A stretch of DNA of 20,441 nucleotides from Actinomycetes bacterium (GTDB lineage Bacteria; Actinomycetota; Acidimicrobiia; Acidimicrobiales; RAAP-2), in contig JAJYWG010000002.1 in assembly GCA_021791615.1 (NCBI GenBank), forward strand, positions 1-20,441, read 5' to 3'. Of this stretch, positions 14,289 through 20,441 are shown piece after piece; within the stretch, counting starts at the first letter, position 1; each line of letters begins with the position of its first letter. A program made the translations under genes and the position numbers. A model generated the notes under the pieces. The model saw nothing but the letters and a program-made list of their open reading frames with translations. It was not told where the DNA came from and made no database searches.

Positions 14289-15953
14289 TCAAGCGAGGCA
14301 TGAAGGTTCACGTGAGCGAAACACTTTGTACCCGAGCTGGAACTCCTGGTGTCCGAGAGACTCCGATCGCGTCAGGGTTCCACCGGCGATCTCGCCAACC
14401 ATCGAGTAGATCTCTCGGCCGATATCTTCGATCGTCGAGGTGCCGAGCAGCACTCGACCTGCATTGACATCCATGTCGTCAGACATCTTCGCATAGGTCT
14501 CAGGATTTGCACACACCTTCACGACGGGAGAGATCACCGATCCCACAACCGAACCGCGACCGGTCGTGAACAGGATCACATGGCAACCGCAGGCAATGAG
14601 CTCGACCACCTCGGTCGTGTCGTTGATGTTCGGGTAGCCAAAACGCGGCTCACCATCGGGCACGACGTCGAGCAGGAACAGGCCCCCGGACGGAGGGGCT
14701 TCCCCGGGCTCGATGATGCCAGCTATCGGCGCGCTGCCGCTCTTTGCATAGGCGCCGATCGACTTCTCCTCTATCGTCGTGATCCCACCGACGAGGTTTC
14801 CCGGAGCGATGCTGGCGTGCCCCATCTGCTGGTAGTACGCAGCCGCCTTCAGCACGCGGTTCCGCAGTTCCTCGCCGATCACGTCGTTGACACCGCGACG
14901 TCGAAGGGACTCCTCGCACCCGATGAGCTCACCGGTCTCCTCGAAGATGCAGGCTGCTCCGTCTGATACGAGAAGGTCGAACGCTCGCCCGACGGCGGGG
15001 TTCGCCGTCAGCACGCTCGTGCTGTCAGAACCGCCGCAGATGGTCCCCACGACGAGCTCGCTGGTCGTCATCGGCACGCGATCAACCCGGTCGATCTCCC
15101 GCAGCGCCCTGACGACCAAGCCGCGCCCTCGGTCGATGGTGGCCGACGTCCCGCCGTCTTCTTGAATGACGAGGCGCTCACCCCAGCGACCGCTGGCACG
15201 AACACTCTCGAGGAGCGACATCGAGTCGAAGCTCTCACAGCCCAGTGAGACGAGGAGGGCGCCCCCGACGTTCGGATGGGTGCACAGGGCACGAAGCACT
15301 CTCTGTGCGTACTCGTTCGGGTAGCAGCCGGGAAACCCCACGACCTGCACGTTGACCGGTGCTGTCGACGACAGCGGTTGGGCGATCCGGGAGGCCACGT
15401 GGTGGGCGCACTCCACCGTGTAGACGACGAGGAGCTGGTTACGTATGCCTTTACGCCCATCGGCGCGCAGGAACCCCGAAAACGCAAGGGGCAGTTCGTT
15501 GCACACAAATGTACCGCTTGGCAAGGGTCCGCGTTCTCGCCGGACCCCGCGTGCTCGCCCGAACGGCGGGTCCGAGTCGAACATCACCAGGCCCTCCGGC
15601 AAGGTCTCTGCTTCGCGAGTGCCGGTGAACGTCGTCCCCGGCTCGACCGCTGCGCCCCCAACGAGATGCGCTGGCAGGTAGCTGGACACGATGTTGTGCA
15701 CGTGCAAGTGGGACCCCGCCCGAACTGGCGTCGACGTGCGGCCGATGATGCCTCCGCACTTGCGGACCTCCTGCCCCGCCTCGAGGTCTCTACGTGCGAT
15801 CTTGGACCCCACACCGAGTGCGGTCTCGAGCTCGACGGAGGCGCTTTCGAGCTGCAGAGGCGTTCCAGCTGTCACTGCCACTCGCGCCACGAGGCAATCG
15901 TCATCGGGGTGCAGCAAGAGAAGCCGGTCATCGAGGACCGGGAAGGCAGTCAT
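14289..15953 (-). CDS. UxaA-family (altronate dehydratase-like) sugar-acid dehydratase
   Basis: The 554-residue protein contains both parts of the UxaA family. An N-terminal SAF-like domain (about 10-110) carries the conserved HLHVHN at 82-87. A long catalytic domain begins near FSGFLRADGRKGIRN (158-172). C210 (FPGCYPN), C239 (LGCES) and C306 (ICGGSD) are candidates for metal or cluster binding. Known members dehydrate altronate, galactarate or related acids to 2-keto-3-deoxy acids. Between a lactonase and an L-fucose-dehydrogenase-like reductase it most likely dehydrates the aldonate formed, for example L-fuconate, the same role proposed for the split UxaA pair of the Campylobacter jejuni fucose locus. 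Its ATG overlaps the lactonase stop by 4 bp (15950-15953), so the two are coupled. Confidence 0.9.
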   Translation of the reverse strand: MTAFPVLDDRLLLLHPDDDCLVARVAVTAGTPLQLESASVELETALGVGSKIARRDLEAGQEVRKCGGIIGRTSTPVRAGSHLHVHNIVSSYLPAHLVGGAAVEPGTTFTGTREAETLPEGLVMFDSDPPFGRARGVRRERGPLPSGTFVCNELPLAFSGFLRADGRKGIRNQLLVVYTVECAHHVASRIAQPLSSTAPVNVQVVGFPGCYPNEYAQRVLRALCTHPNVGGALLVSLGCESFDSMSLLESVRASGRWGERLVIQEDGGTSATIDRGRGLVVRALREIDRVDRVPMTTSELVVGTICGGSDSTSVLTANPAVGRAFDLLVSDGAACIFEETGELIGCEESLRRRGVNDVIGEELRNRVLKAAAYYQQMGHASIAPGNLVGGITTIEEKSIGAYAKSGSAPIAGIIEPGEAPPSGGLFLLDVVPDGEPRFGYPNINDTTEVVELIACGCHVILFTTGRGSVVGSVISPVVKVCANPETYAKMSDDMDVNAGRVLLGTSTIEDIGREIYSMVGEIAGGTLTRSESLGHQEFQLGYKVFRSREPSCLA

Positions 15954-16798
15954 CGTTCGAGCGCCAAACCGTAGAACCTCACCGCGGTCTCACCGAGGAG
16001 GTCACGACGCTCTTCGGCGCTGAGCTCCTCGAAGAGCCTGAAGAGCGCGCCTACGACGGTTTCGTAGCCACCTGCCAGCTCGCACACGGGCCAGTCGCTG
16101 CCGAACATGAGCCGCGAGGATCCGAAGAGCTCGAGAGCTCGGGCGAGGGCGGGACGGATGTCTTCGAGGGTCCACGGTGCGCGATCGCCGGCGGCGGGAT
16201 AGAGGCCGGACACCTTTGCAAAGACGTTGGGCGCTTCAGCTGCGCGCGCCAGCAGGTCCGACCAGGCGACGAGGTCCTCACCGATCGGGGGCTTCGCCAG
16301 ATGGTCGATCACGATCCGCAGCTCGGGATGACGTTCACAGAGGGTGGGGACGTGTCTGAGATGCCGTGCAAATTTTCCCAGGAAGTCGAACGGCAGGCCA
16401 CGGGTGGCAACAACGTCGAGACCTCGTGCCACATCGGAGCGCAGCAGCCAGTCCGGATCTGGCTGGTTCTGGGCGAGGGTCCGGACGCCGACCACGCGAT
16501 GAGCGCGCCCGAAAGTCTCCAACAGCGCGTCGGTGCGCTCGGCGTCCTCGATCGGAACCCATGCGACGATGCCTGCGACCCGCGACTCGGACCGGGCGAT
16601 CTCGAACATCACCTCGTTGTCCTCGAGGGACTCTCCCGACTGCACGAGCACAGTTGCCTGGACACCGCAGGAAGCGAGGTGCGGCTCCAGATCGGCAAAG
16701 ACATAGGGGCGGTTGAGCTCGGGGTAATCCACTTCGAGCCACGGGTAGTCCACTCGAACGGGGTTCCAGAAGTGCTGATGCGCGTCGACCACGATCAC
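15950..16798 (-). CDS. Amidohydrolase-family sugar lactonase (L-fucono-lactonase-like)
   Basis: The 282-residue TIM-barrel metal hydrolase belongs to the COG3618-type amidohydrolases, which open aldono-lactones such as L-fucono-1,5-lactone or L-rhamnono-lactone. Metal and catalytic residues are visible as H7 and H9 in VDAHQHFW, H166 in VIDHLAKPP and D235 in MFGSDWP. The start is GTG at 16798, with AAGGAA at the correct distance (16811-16806 on the minus strand). It is the first recognisable gene of the minus-strand operon and overlaps the UxaA gene by 4 bp. The substrate is inferred from the neighbours. A 2-pyrone-4,6-dicarboxylate hydrolase or a 4-sulfomuconolactonase would be family alternatives but fit the context less well. 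Confidence 0.9.
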   Translation of the reverse strand: MIVVDAHQHFWNPVRVDYPWLEVDYPELNRPYVFADLEPHLASCGVQATVLVQSGESLEDNEVMFEIARSESRVAGIVAWVPIEDAERTDALLETFGRAHRVVGVRTLAQNQPDPDWLLRSDVARGLDVVATRGLPFDFLGKFARHLRHVPTLCERHPELRIVIDHLAKPPIGEDLVAWSDLLARAAEAPNVFAKVSGLYPAAGDRAPWTLEDIRPALARALELFGSSRLMFGSDWPVCELAGGYETVVGALFRLFEELSAEERRDLLGETAVRFYGLALER

Positions 16799-16805
16799 GA
16801 GCGCG

Positions 16806-16811
16806 TTCCTT
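16806..16811 (-). promoter_or_regulatory. Ribosome binding site of the lactonase gene
   Basis: AAGGAA on the minus strand lies 7 nt before the GTG at 16798 and decides that non-ATG start. Confidence 0.6.
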
Positions 16812-17014
16812 CAGTCGTCGGACAGGACAGCGCGTCGCGGGCGGGTCGGCACCGACTCCACGTCCAACTCGATCGTCTCCCCGCAGACCCTTCCGAAGCA
16901 CACGGCACCGACCCCGCCGCGTTGCCCACGGGTGGCATGCCGAGCCGTCGCCCGGCTGCCTGCCTGTGCTCTCGTCGTCGCCTCCTCCCCCGCATCGGCC
17001 ACACGTTGCCCCAT
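16811..17014 (-). CDS. Possible small leader protein upstream of the lactonase
   Basis: A 67-codon frame runs from ATG at 17014 to a TGA that touches the lactonase ribosome site. It lies just downstream of the predicted promoter. The N-terminal half is Arg/Ala-rich, and the second half holds a CFGRVC stretch and acidic residues. No family is recognised and no clear ribosome site precedes it. It is either a leader peptide, a decayed gene or chance. Confidence 0.25.
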   Translation of the reverse strand: MGQRVADAGEEATTRAQAGSRATARHATRGQRGGVGAVCFGRVCGETIELDVESVPTRPRRAVLSDD

Positions 17015-17025
17015 CTCACGAGTTG

Positions 17026-17068
17026 GTTATACTCCGAAAGTTGTAATATCGCCAGGTACGTAGGTCAA
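17026..17068 (-). promoter_or_regulatory. Predicted promoter of the sugar-lactone oxidation operon
   Basis: On the minus strand TTGACC (17068-17063) is followed after 17 bp by TACAAC (17045-17040), a fair -35/-10 pair. A second -10 candidate, TATAAC (17031-17026), lies closer to the gene with a poor -35. The region is strikingly AT-rich compared with its surroundings. The transcript would start near 17020-17033, leaving a leader of about 225-235 nt. Confidence 0.5.
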
Positions 17069-17081
17069 CTGACAACTTTCG
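17035..17081. promoter_or_regulatory. 10-bp inverted repeat, candidate operator
   Basis: CGAAAGTTGT (17035-17044) and ACAACTTTCG (17072-17081) are a perfect inverted repeat separated by 27 bp. The left arm covers the predicted -10 and the right arm lies just upstream of the -35 of the minus-strand promoter. The spacing of about 3.5 helical turns between arm centres suits a regulator that binds two sites, or a repressor that loops. The word GACAACT inside it recurs at the right edge of the window. Confidence 0.5.
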
Positions 17082-17451
17082 CGTCTGAGCTGGCGGGGTC
17101 GGGCCCTGGCTCGATCGCGCTCACGCGTCCCACAGGGAGGGGGAGGATCGACCCAGCCTGAGAATTCAGCGTGCCACGCCCTGGACGTGGCCGATCTTGC
17201 TGCCTGACCGGCAGGTGCCGGTGCGATCGCGAATCCGAATCACAAGGGCGGACGTTCCAACCGTCACCCAAGGAAGCCGGGTTGCGCCTCGTCACCACTT
17301 CGAACCTTGGCCCGCTCGACATGCCAGGACGTATCTCTCTAGGGAGTTCTCGTTCGGCGGCGGGCACGCGATCGGTCACGGCGCCGTGGACCGGTCAAGT
17401 GCAGAACCGGGGGTGGCGCCGCCCCGTCGCTGTTCGACAGAGGAGATCTCC
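17082..17451. other. Leader region of the aminopeptidase gene, no gene recognised
   Basis: The aminopeptidase frame is open upstream to 17197, but those residues have no M1-like features and no ribosome site. Short hairpins are present: GCCACG/CGTGGC (17173-17178 and 17186-17191) and CTGCC/GGCAG (17200-17204 and 17210-17214). The promoter of the aminopeptidase should lie here, but I cannot place it. Confidence 0.4.
17441..17445 (+). promoter_or_regulatory. Ribosome binding site of the aminopeptidase gene
   Basis: AGGAG lies 6 nt before the GTG at 17452. It selects that start over longer versions of the same frame. Confidence 0.7.
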
Positions 17452-20079
17452 GTGCCATCTGCATCTGACACCACGACCGCTACGAACCCAGGAAGAGACG
17501 GTTCATACCGCCTGCCCCGCAACGTAGAGCCCGTTCGGTACCGGCTCGAGATCGAGCCGGACTTCGAACGGTCCGTTTTTTCCGGGAGCGTGGACATCGA
17601 CCTTCTCGTGCACGAGGAGGTCGACGAGATCGTGCTCAACGCCGCGGAGCTGTCCATCACCGGGGCCACCGTGGCGGCGGCCGGGGCAGACCCTGCTCCC
17701 GCCACGGTCTCGATCGACGCGCCACGCGAGCGGGCTCGTGTCAGTCCGTCGATCCCCCTGCCAGTCGGCGACGCAACGCTTTCGATCACGTTCAACGGCC
17801 CCCTCACCGATCAAGTCCGAGGTTTCTACCTCAGCACGTTCAAGACCTCCGACGGCGCCACGAGCACCGTCGCTACCACCAAGCTCTTCTTGGCCAATGC
17901 ACGCCGGGTGTTCCCGTGCTGGGACGAGCCGGACCGCAAGGCGACCTTCAAGATCACCCTCGTCATCGACGACGACTTGACCGCGGTCTCCAACGCTCCA
18001 ATCGCCGGCGAAGAGCAGCTGCACCCAGAGAGTGGCGCGTCAAAGCGGCGCGTCCACTTCGCTCCCACCGCGAAGATCTCAACGTACTTGGTCGCATTCG
18101 TAGTCGGACCGCTCGAGATCACTGATCCCGTCGATGCGAGTGGGACGCCGGTCCGAGTGGTGCACGCGCCGGGAAGAGGTCACCTTGCCGCGTACGCGTT
18201 GGACGCTGCTCAGCACGCGGTTGCGTTCTTCAACGAGTACACGGGGATCCCATACCCGTTCGAGAAGCTCGACCTCGTCGGCATCCCTGACTTCCCGGGC
18301 GGTGGCGCCGAGAATCCTGGCTGCGTCACCTTCCATGAGGCGTCGCTTCTCGTGGACCCCCTGACTGCCTCCAGGGTGGAGCTCGAGCGCGTCGCCACTG
18401 TCGTCCACCACGAGATCGCCCACATGTGGTTCGGAAACCTCGTGACCATGGATTGGTGGGATGGAGCCTGGTTGAACGAGGCGTTCGCCACGTTCATGGA
18501 CCTGCTGTCGGTCGACGCCTACCGGCCCGAGTGGGAGCGTTGGACGACCTTCGGCATGGATCGAGACGGTGCGCTATCGGTCGACGGCCTGCATGCGACG
18601 CGTCCGATCGAGTACCACGTGGAGTCGCCGGACGACGCGTTGGGGATGTTCGACGTGCTGACCTACCAGAAGGGCGGGAGCGTGCTTCGCATGCTCGAGC
18701 AGTACCTGGGAGCCGATCCGTTCCGGGATGCGGTCCGGTACTACCTACGGAGCCACGCGTTCGGCAACTCCGTGACCTCGGACTTCTGGGAGGCACTCGA
18801 GCAGGTGAGCGATGAACCAATCCGGGCGGTAGCCGAGAGCTGGATCCTCCAAGGCGGTCACCCGCTCGTCCATGTGAACGGGTCGACGCTCTCCCAGGAG
18901 CCCTTCTCCTACCTTCCATCGCCCCGCCACGGTGACTCAGCCATCGGGAACCGCTGGCAAGTTCCCCTGCTCGTACGCGACGTCGACGCCGGTGCACCAG
19001 AGGAGGCCTGGGAGCGCTTGCTCCTGGGCGGCGAGCCCATCTCGATCGGATCGGTAGGCTCGGGCCTTCTCCTTGCGAACGCTGGCGGCTGGGGCGCGTA
19101 CCGCGTCACCTACTCAAGCGGTGCGCTGCAGGCTCTTGCCGGACGATGGACAGCGCTTCAACCTCTCGAACGCTGCGATCTGGTCTCGGACACCTGGGCG
19201 CTCGTCCTTGCGGAGCGCATGGAGCTCGGAGAGCTCTTCGACCTCGCGAGCCGTGTCGGCGATGAGGAGCAGCCGGGGGTCTACCGCCCGCTTGTCGCTG
19301 CGCTCGACCTGTGCCAGCGCATCGCTCGCGACGGAGCTCGTGACGCGGTCGCAACAGCCACTCGCACCCTTTTGGGCTCACGGCTGGCAGCGCTCGGGTG
19401 GGAGCCGAAGCCGGGAGAGAGTGTGCACATACCCGCGCTCCGTGCCCTGCTCCTCAGGACCCTCGGGACGCTCGGCAGGGACGCCACGGTGCGCGAAGAG
19501 GCGGCTCGGAGGTTCGCAGCCGCTCACGCCGGGGGCGCGCCAATCGAGCCCGATCTGGAGCCCGCCATCCTCTCAGTGGTCGCAGACCTGGACCGAGAGG
19601 ATGACTACGAGGCGATCCTCGAGTGCTACCGGCATCCTTCCACCCCCCAGCAGGAGCGTCGGTGCCTCGCCGCGCTCTCCGAGTTCCCCGACACCGTGCG
19701 CTGCCTGCACACCTTCGAGATGGCGCGCACCGAAGCGCGCAGCGTCGACCGATCACTGATCGTGCGCTCCCTTCTCGCCAATCCGGTTGCTGGGCCAGCA
19801 ATCTGGCAACGGGTGAAGTCCACCTGGAACGAGCTCCTCGAGACCATGCCCAAGGAGCACCACGCCCTCATGGTGAGCACGGTCCCCACGCTCTGTGCCG
19901 ATCCCGCTCTGGCCGAAGACATCGACAGCTTCATCACCCGACAGGGCTTCGCATCGAACCACCGCACGGTTCGTCAGACCCTCGAGCGTCTCGCCGTGAA
20001 CGTGCGGCTTGCCGACAGGCTTAGAGACGGTGGTCGTCTGGAAGCTGCGCTCGCACGGGTACGCCGGCCAACACGCTGA
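17452..20079 (+). CDS. pepN: M1-family zinc aminopeptidase
   Basis: The 875-residue cytoplasmic peptidase removes N-terminal amino acids from peptides. Domain order is normal: an N-terminal beta saddle (about 15-210), a thermolysin-like domain with HEIAH (320-324) and the third zinc ligand E343 in WLNEAF, the transition-state tyrosine in LTYQKGGSVLRM, a small beta domain, and a long alpha-helical ERAP1-type C-terminal domain (about 540-875). The exopeptidase motif that is usually GAMEN reads GGAEN at 284-288, so the methionine is replaced. The GTG start at 17452 has a good AGGAG 6 nt upstream. The length agrees with the puromycin-sensitive aminopeptidase group. It is likely housekeeping, with no functional tie to the sugar operon on its left. 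Confidence 0.95.
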   Translation: MPSASDTTTATNPGRDGSYRLPRNVEPVRYRLEIEPDFERSVFSGSVDIDLLVHEEVDEIVLNAAELSITGATVAAAGADPAPATVSIDAPRERARVSPSIPLPVGDATLSITFNGPLTDQVRGFYLSTFKTSDGATSTVATTKLFLANARRVFPCWDEPDRKATFKITLVIDDDLTAVSNAPIAGEEQLHPESGASKRRVHFAPTAKISTYLVAFVVGPLEITDPVDASGTPVRVVHAPGRGHLAAYALDAAQHAVAFFNEYTGIPYPFEKLDLVGIPDFPGGGAENPGCVTFHEASLLVDPLTASRVELERVATVVHHEIAHMWFGNLVTMDWWDGAWLNEAFATFMDLLSVDAYRPEWERWTTFGMDRDGALSVDGLHATRPIEYHVESPDDALGMFDVLTYQKGGSVLRMLEQYLGADPFRDAVRYYLRSHAFGNSVTSDFWEALEQVSDEPIRAVAESWILQGGHPLVHVNGSTLSQEPFSYLPSPRHGDSAIGNRWQVPLLVRDVDAGAPEEAWERLLLGGEPISIGSVGSGLLLANAGGWGAYRVTYSSGALQALAGRWTALQPLERCDLVSDTWALVLAERMELGELFDLASRVGDEEQPGVYRPLVAALDLCQRIARDGARDAVATATRTLLGSRLAALGWEPKPGESVHIPALRALLLRTLGTLGRDATVREEAARRFAAAHAGGAPIEPDLEPAILSVVADLDREDDYEAILECYRHPSTPQQERRCLAALSEFPDTVRCLHTFEMARTEARSVDRSLIVRSLLANPVAGPAIWQRVKSTWNELLETMPKEHHALMVSTVPTLCADPALAEDIDSFITRQGFASNHRTVRQTLERLAVNVRLADRLRDGGRLEAALARVRRPTR

Positions 20080-20288
20080 TGCGACGGCCGGGCCGACCCC
20101 GCGGCGCGTCGATCCCGGTCACGAGCACGGCAAGCGGCCGTGGCACGGCAAGCGGCGGTGGCACGGCAAGCGGCGGTGGCACGGCAAGCGGCGTGAAGAG
20201 GGACCGGGCGCAGCTCGAGGCGCTGAGTGGACACGGTGTTGGTTCTCCTGTCGGCCTCCTGCTTGTCACCGAACCGCAACTCTGCTAG
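20079..20288 (+). CDS. Doubtful 69-codon frame containing a GTASGG repeat
   Basis: The ATG at 20079 shares one base with the aminopeptidase stop. The frame translates the 18-bp tandem repeat as GTASGG units and ends among the promoter elements. It has no ribosome site of its own and no known relatives that I recognise. I think it is probably not a gene. Confidence 0.15.
   Translation: MRRPGRPRGASIPVTSTASGRGTASGGGTASGGGTASGVKRDRAQLEALSGHGVGSPVGLLLVTEPQLC
20082..20111 (+). terminator. Possible hairpin terminator after the aminopeptidase
   Basis: Two nt after the stop codon, CGACGGCCG (20082-20090) can pair with CGGC-g-CGTCG (20102-20111), giving a 9-bp stem with one bulged G and an 11-nt loop. 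No T-run follows, so it may be only a partial or Rho-assisted terminator. Confidence 0.35.
20125..20193. repeat. 18-bp tandem repeat, about 3.8 copies
   Basis: The unit GCACGGCAAGCGGCGGTG occurs at 20125-20142 (one mismatch), 20143-20160 and 20161-20178, then as a partial copy at 20179-20193. The repeats are head to tail without spacers, so this is a minisatellite-type array and not a CRISPR. Its near-identity suggests recent slippage, and copy number may differ between strains. Confidence 0.9.
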
Positions 20289-20291
20289 CTT
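20263..20291 (+). promoter_or_regulatory. Predicted promoter of the gene at the right edge
   Basis: TTGTCA (20263-20268) is a 5/6 match to the -35 consensus, and TAGCTT (20286-20291) keeps the T, A and final T of the -10 with a 17-bp spacer. Transcription would begin near 20298, directly at a GTTGTC word, with a leader of about 125 nt. Confidence 0.5.
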
Positions 20292-20296
20292 CTCAG

Positions 20297-20357
20297 GTTG
20301 TCAGAAGCCCTGGTAAGCAACTCAACAGACAACTCAGAGACGGACAACTCAGAGACG
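20297..20357. promoter_or_regulatory. Candidate operator cluster with 15-bp direct repeats
   Basis: GTTGTCAG (20297-20304) faces GACAACT (20328-20334) in inverted orientation. The 15-bp unit GACAACTCAGAGACG is then present twice in tandem (20328-20342 and 20343-20357). All lie just downstream of the predicted transcription start, where a repressor would act. The same GTTGTCAG/GACAACT words occur in the lactonase promoter at 17069-17077. Confidence 0.5.
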
Positions 20358-20422
20358 ACCTGTACGTCGAAGCCGGGGGACTCCGAGACGCTCCCTGGCT
20401 CCCGAAGAAAAGGGGGGACCCA

Positions 20423-20441
20423 GTGATCCAGCCGCGACGCG
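20423..20441 (+). CDS. Probable start of a gene running off the window
   Basis: A GTG at 20423 follows a purine- and G-rich AAAAGGGGGG tract at the right distance for a ribosome site, and about 125 nt after the predicted promoter. Only six codons are visible (VIQPRR), so the product cannot be named. From the shared operator words, a sugar transporter or another gene of the 6-deoxy-sugar pathway would be a reasonable guess. Confidence 0.35.

Noticed and set aside
17197..17451. N-terminal extension of the aminopeptidase, possibly a signal sequence
   Set aside because: The extension is Arg/Pro/His-rich without a hydrophobic core, and the good ribosome site is at 17441-17445.
20125..20193. Short repeats as a CRISPR array
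   Set aside because: The 18-bp units are directly adjacent without spacers, so this is a tandem repeat.

Overview
The window is about 20 kb of GC-rich bacterial chromosome with no rRNA, tRNA, CRISPR array, prophage or insertion sequence that I can see. High GC, strong G/C at third codon positions, frequent GTG starts, a GH15 enzyme of the actinobacterial kind, an AbrB/PIN toxin-antitoxin pair and a class I bacterial aldolase suggest an actinobacterium, perhaps of the Acidimicrobiia type. The phylum is an inference and the class is a guess.

Region A (1-6944, plus strand) is a tightly packed sugar-phosphate operon: class I fructose-bisphosphate aldolase (226-1113), transketolase (1194-3269), a 520-bp stretch of relics (3266-3792), a Cof-type HAD phosphatase (3789-4643) and a glucodextranase/glucoamylase-like GH15 enzyme (4650-6944). 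The relic stretch is the most striking part of the window. Within about 520 bp I recognise signature pieces of all three oxidative pentose-phosphate enzymes: a 6-phosphogluconate dehydrogenase motif fused in frame to a 6-phosphogluconolactonase C-terminus, then a glucose-6-phosphate dehydrogenase motif in a broken frame. The start/stop overlaps (ATGA, GTGA, ATGA) that join the genes of the operon are kept. It looks like a gnd-pgl-zwf block collapsed by internal deletions inside a still-coupled operon, leaving the non-oxidative branch (transketolase) and the aldolase.

Region B (6945-9790) holds a dihydrolipoamide-dehydrogenase-like flavoprotein (7042-8457) and a VapBC toxin-antitoxin pair (8740-9382), separated by non-coding stretches.

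Region C (9791-17081) contains a plus-strand 763-residue type I sulfatase, whose formylglycine motif is CSSTR rather than the usual CxPxR. It converges on a minus-strand operon that reads lactonase (16798-15950), UxaA-family dehydratase (15953-14289), aldo/keto reductase (14212-13232) and SDR dehydrogenase (12968-12198). This set matches non-phosphorylating oxidation of a 6-deoxy sugar such as L-fucose: sugar to lactone, to aldonate, to 2-keto-3-deoxy acid, then a further oxidation. The neighbouring sulfatase could feed it by desulfating a sulfated glycan, but that is inference.

Region D (17082-20441) has an M1 aminopeptidase (17452-20079), an 18-bp tandem repeat just after it, and a promoter-like region leading to a probable gene that starts at 20423 and runs off the window. 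The lactonase promoter and this right-edge promoter share GTTGTCAG/GACAACT words in inverted and direct repeats, which suggests one regulator controls both. No transcription factor gene is present in the window.
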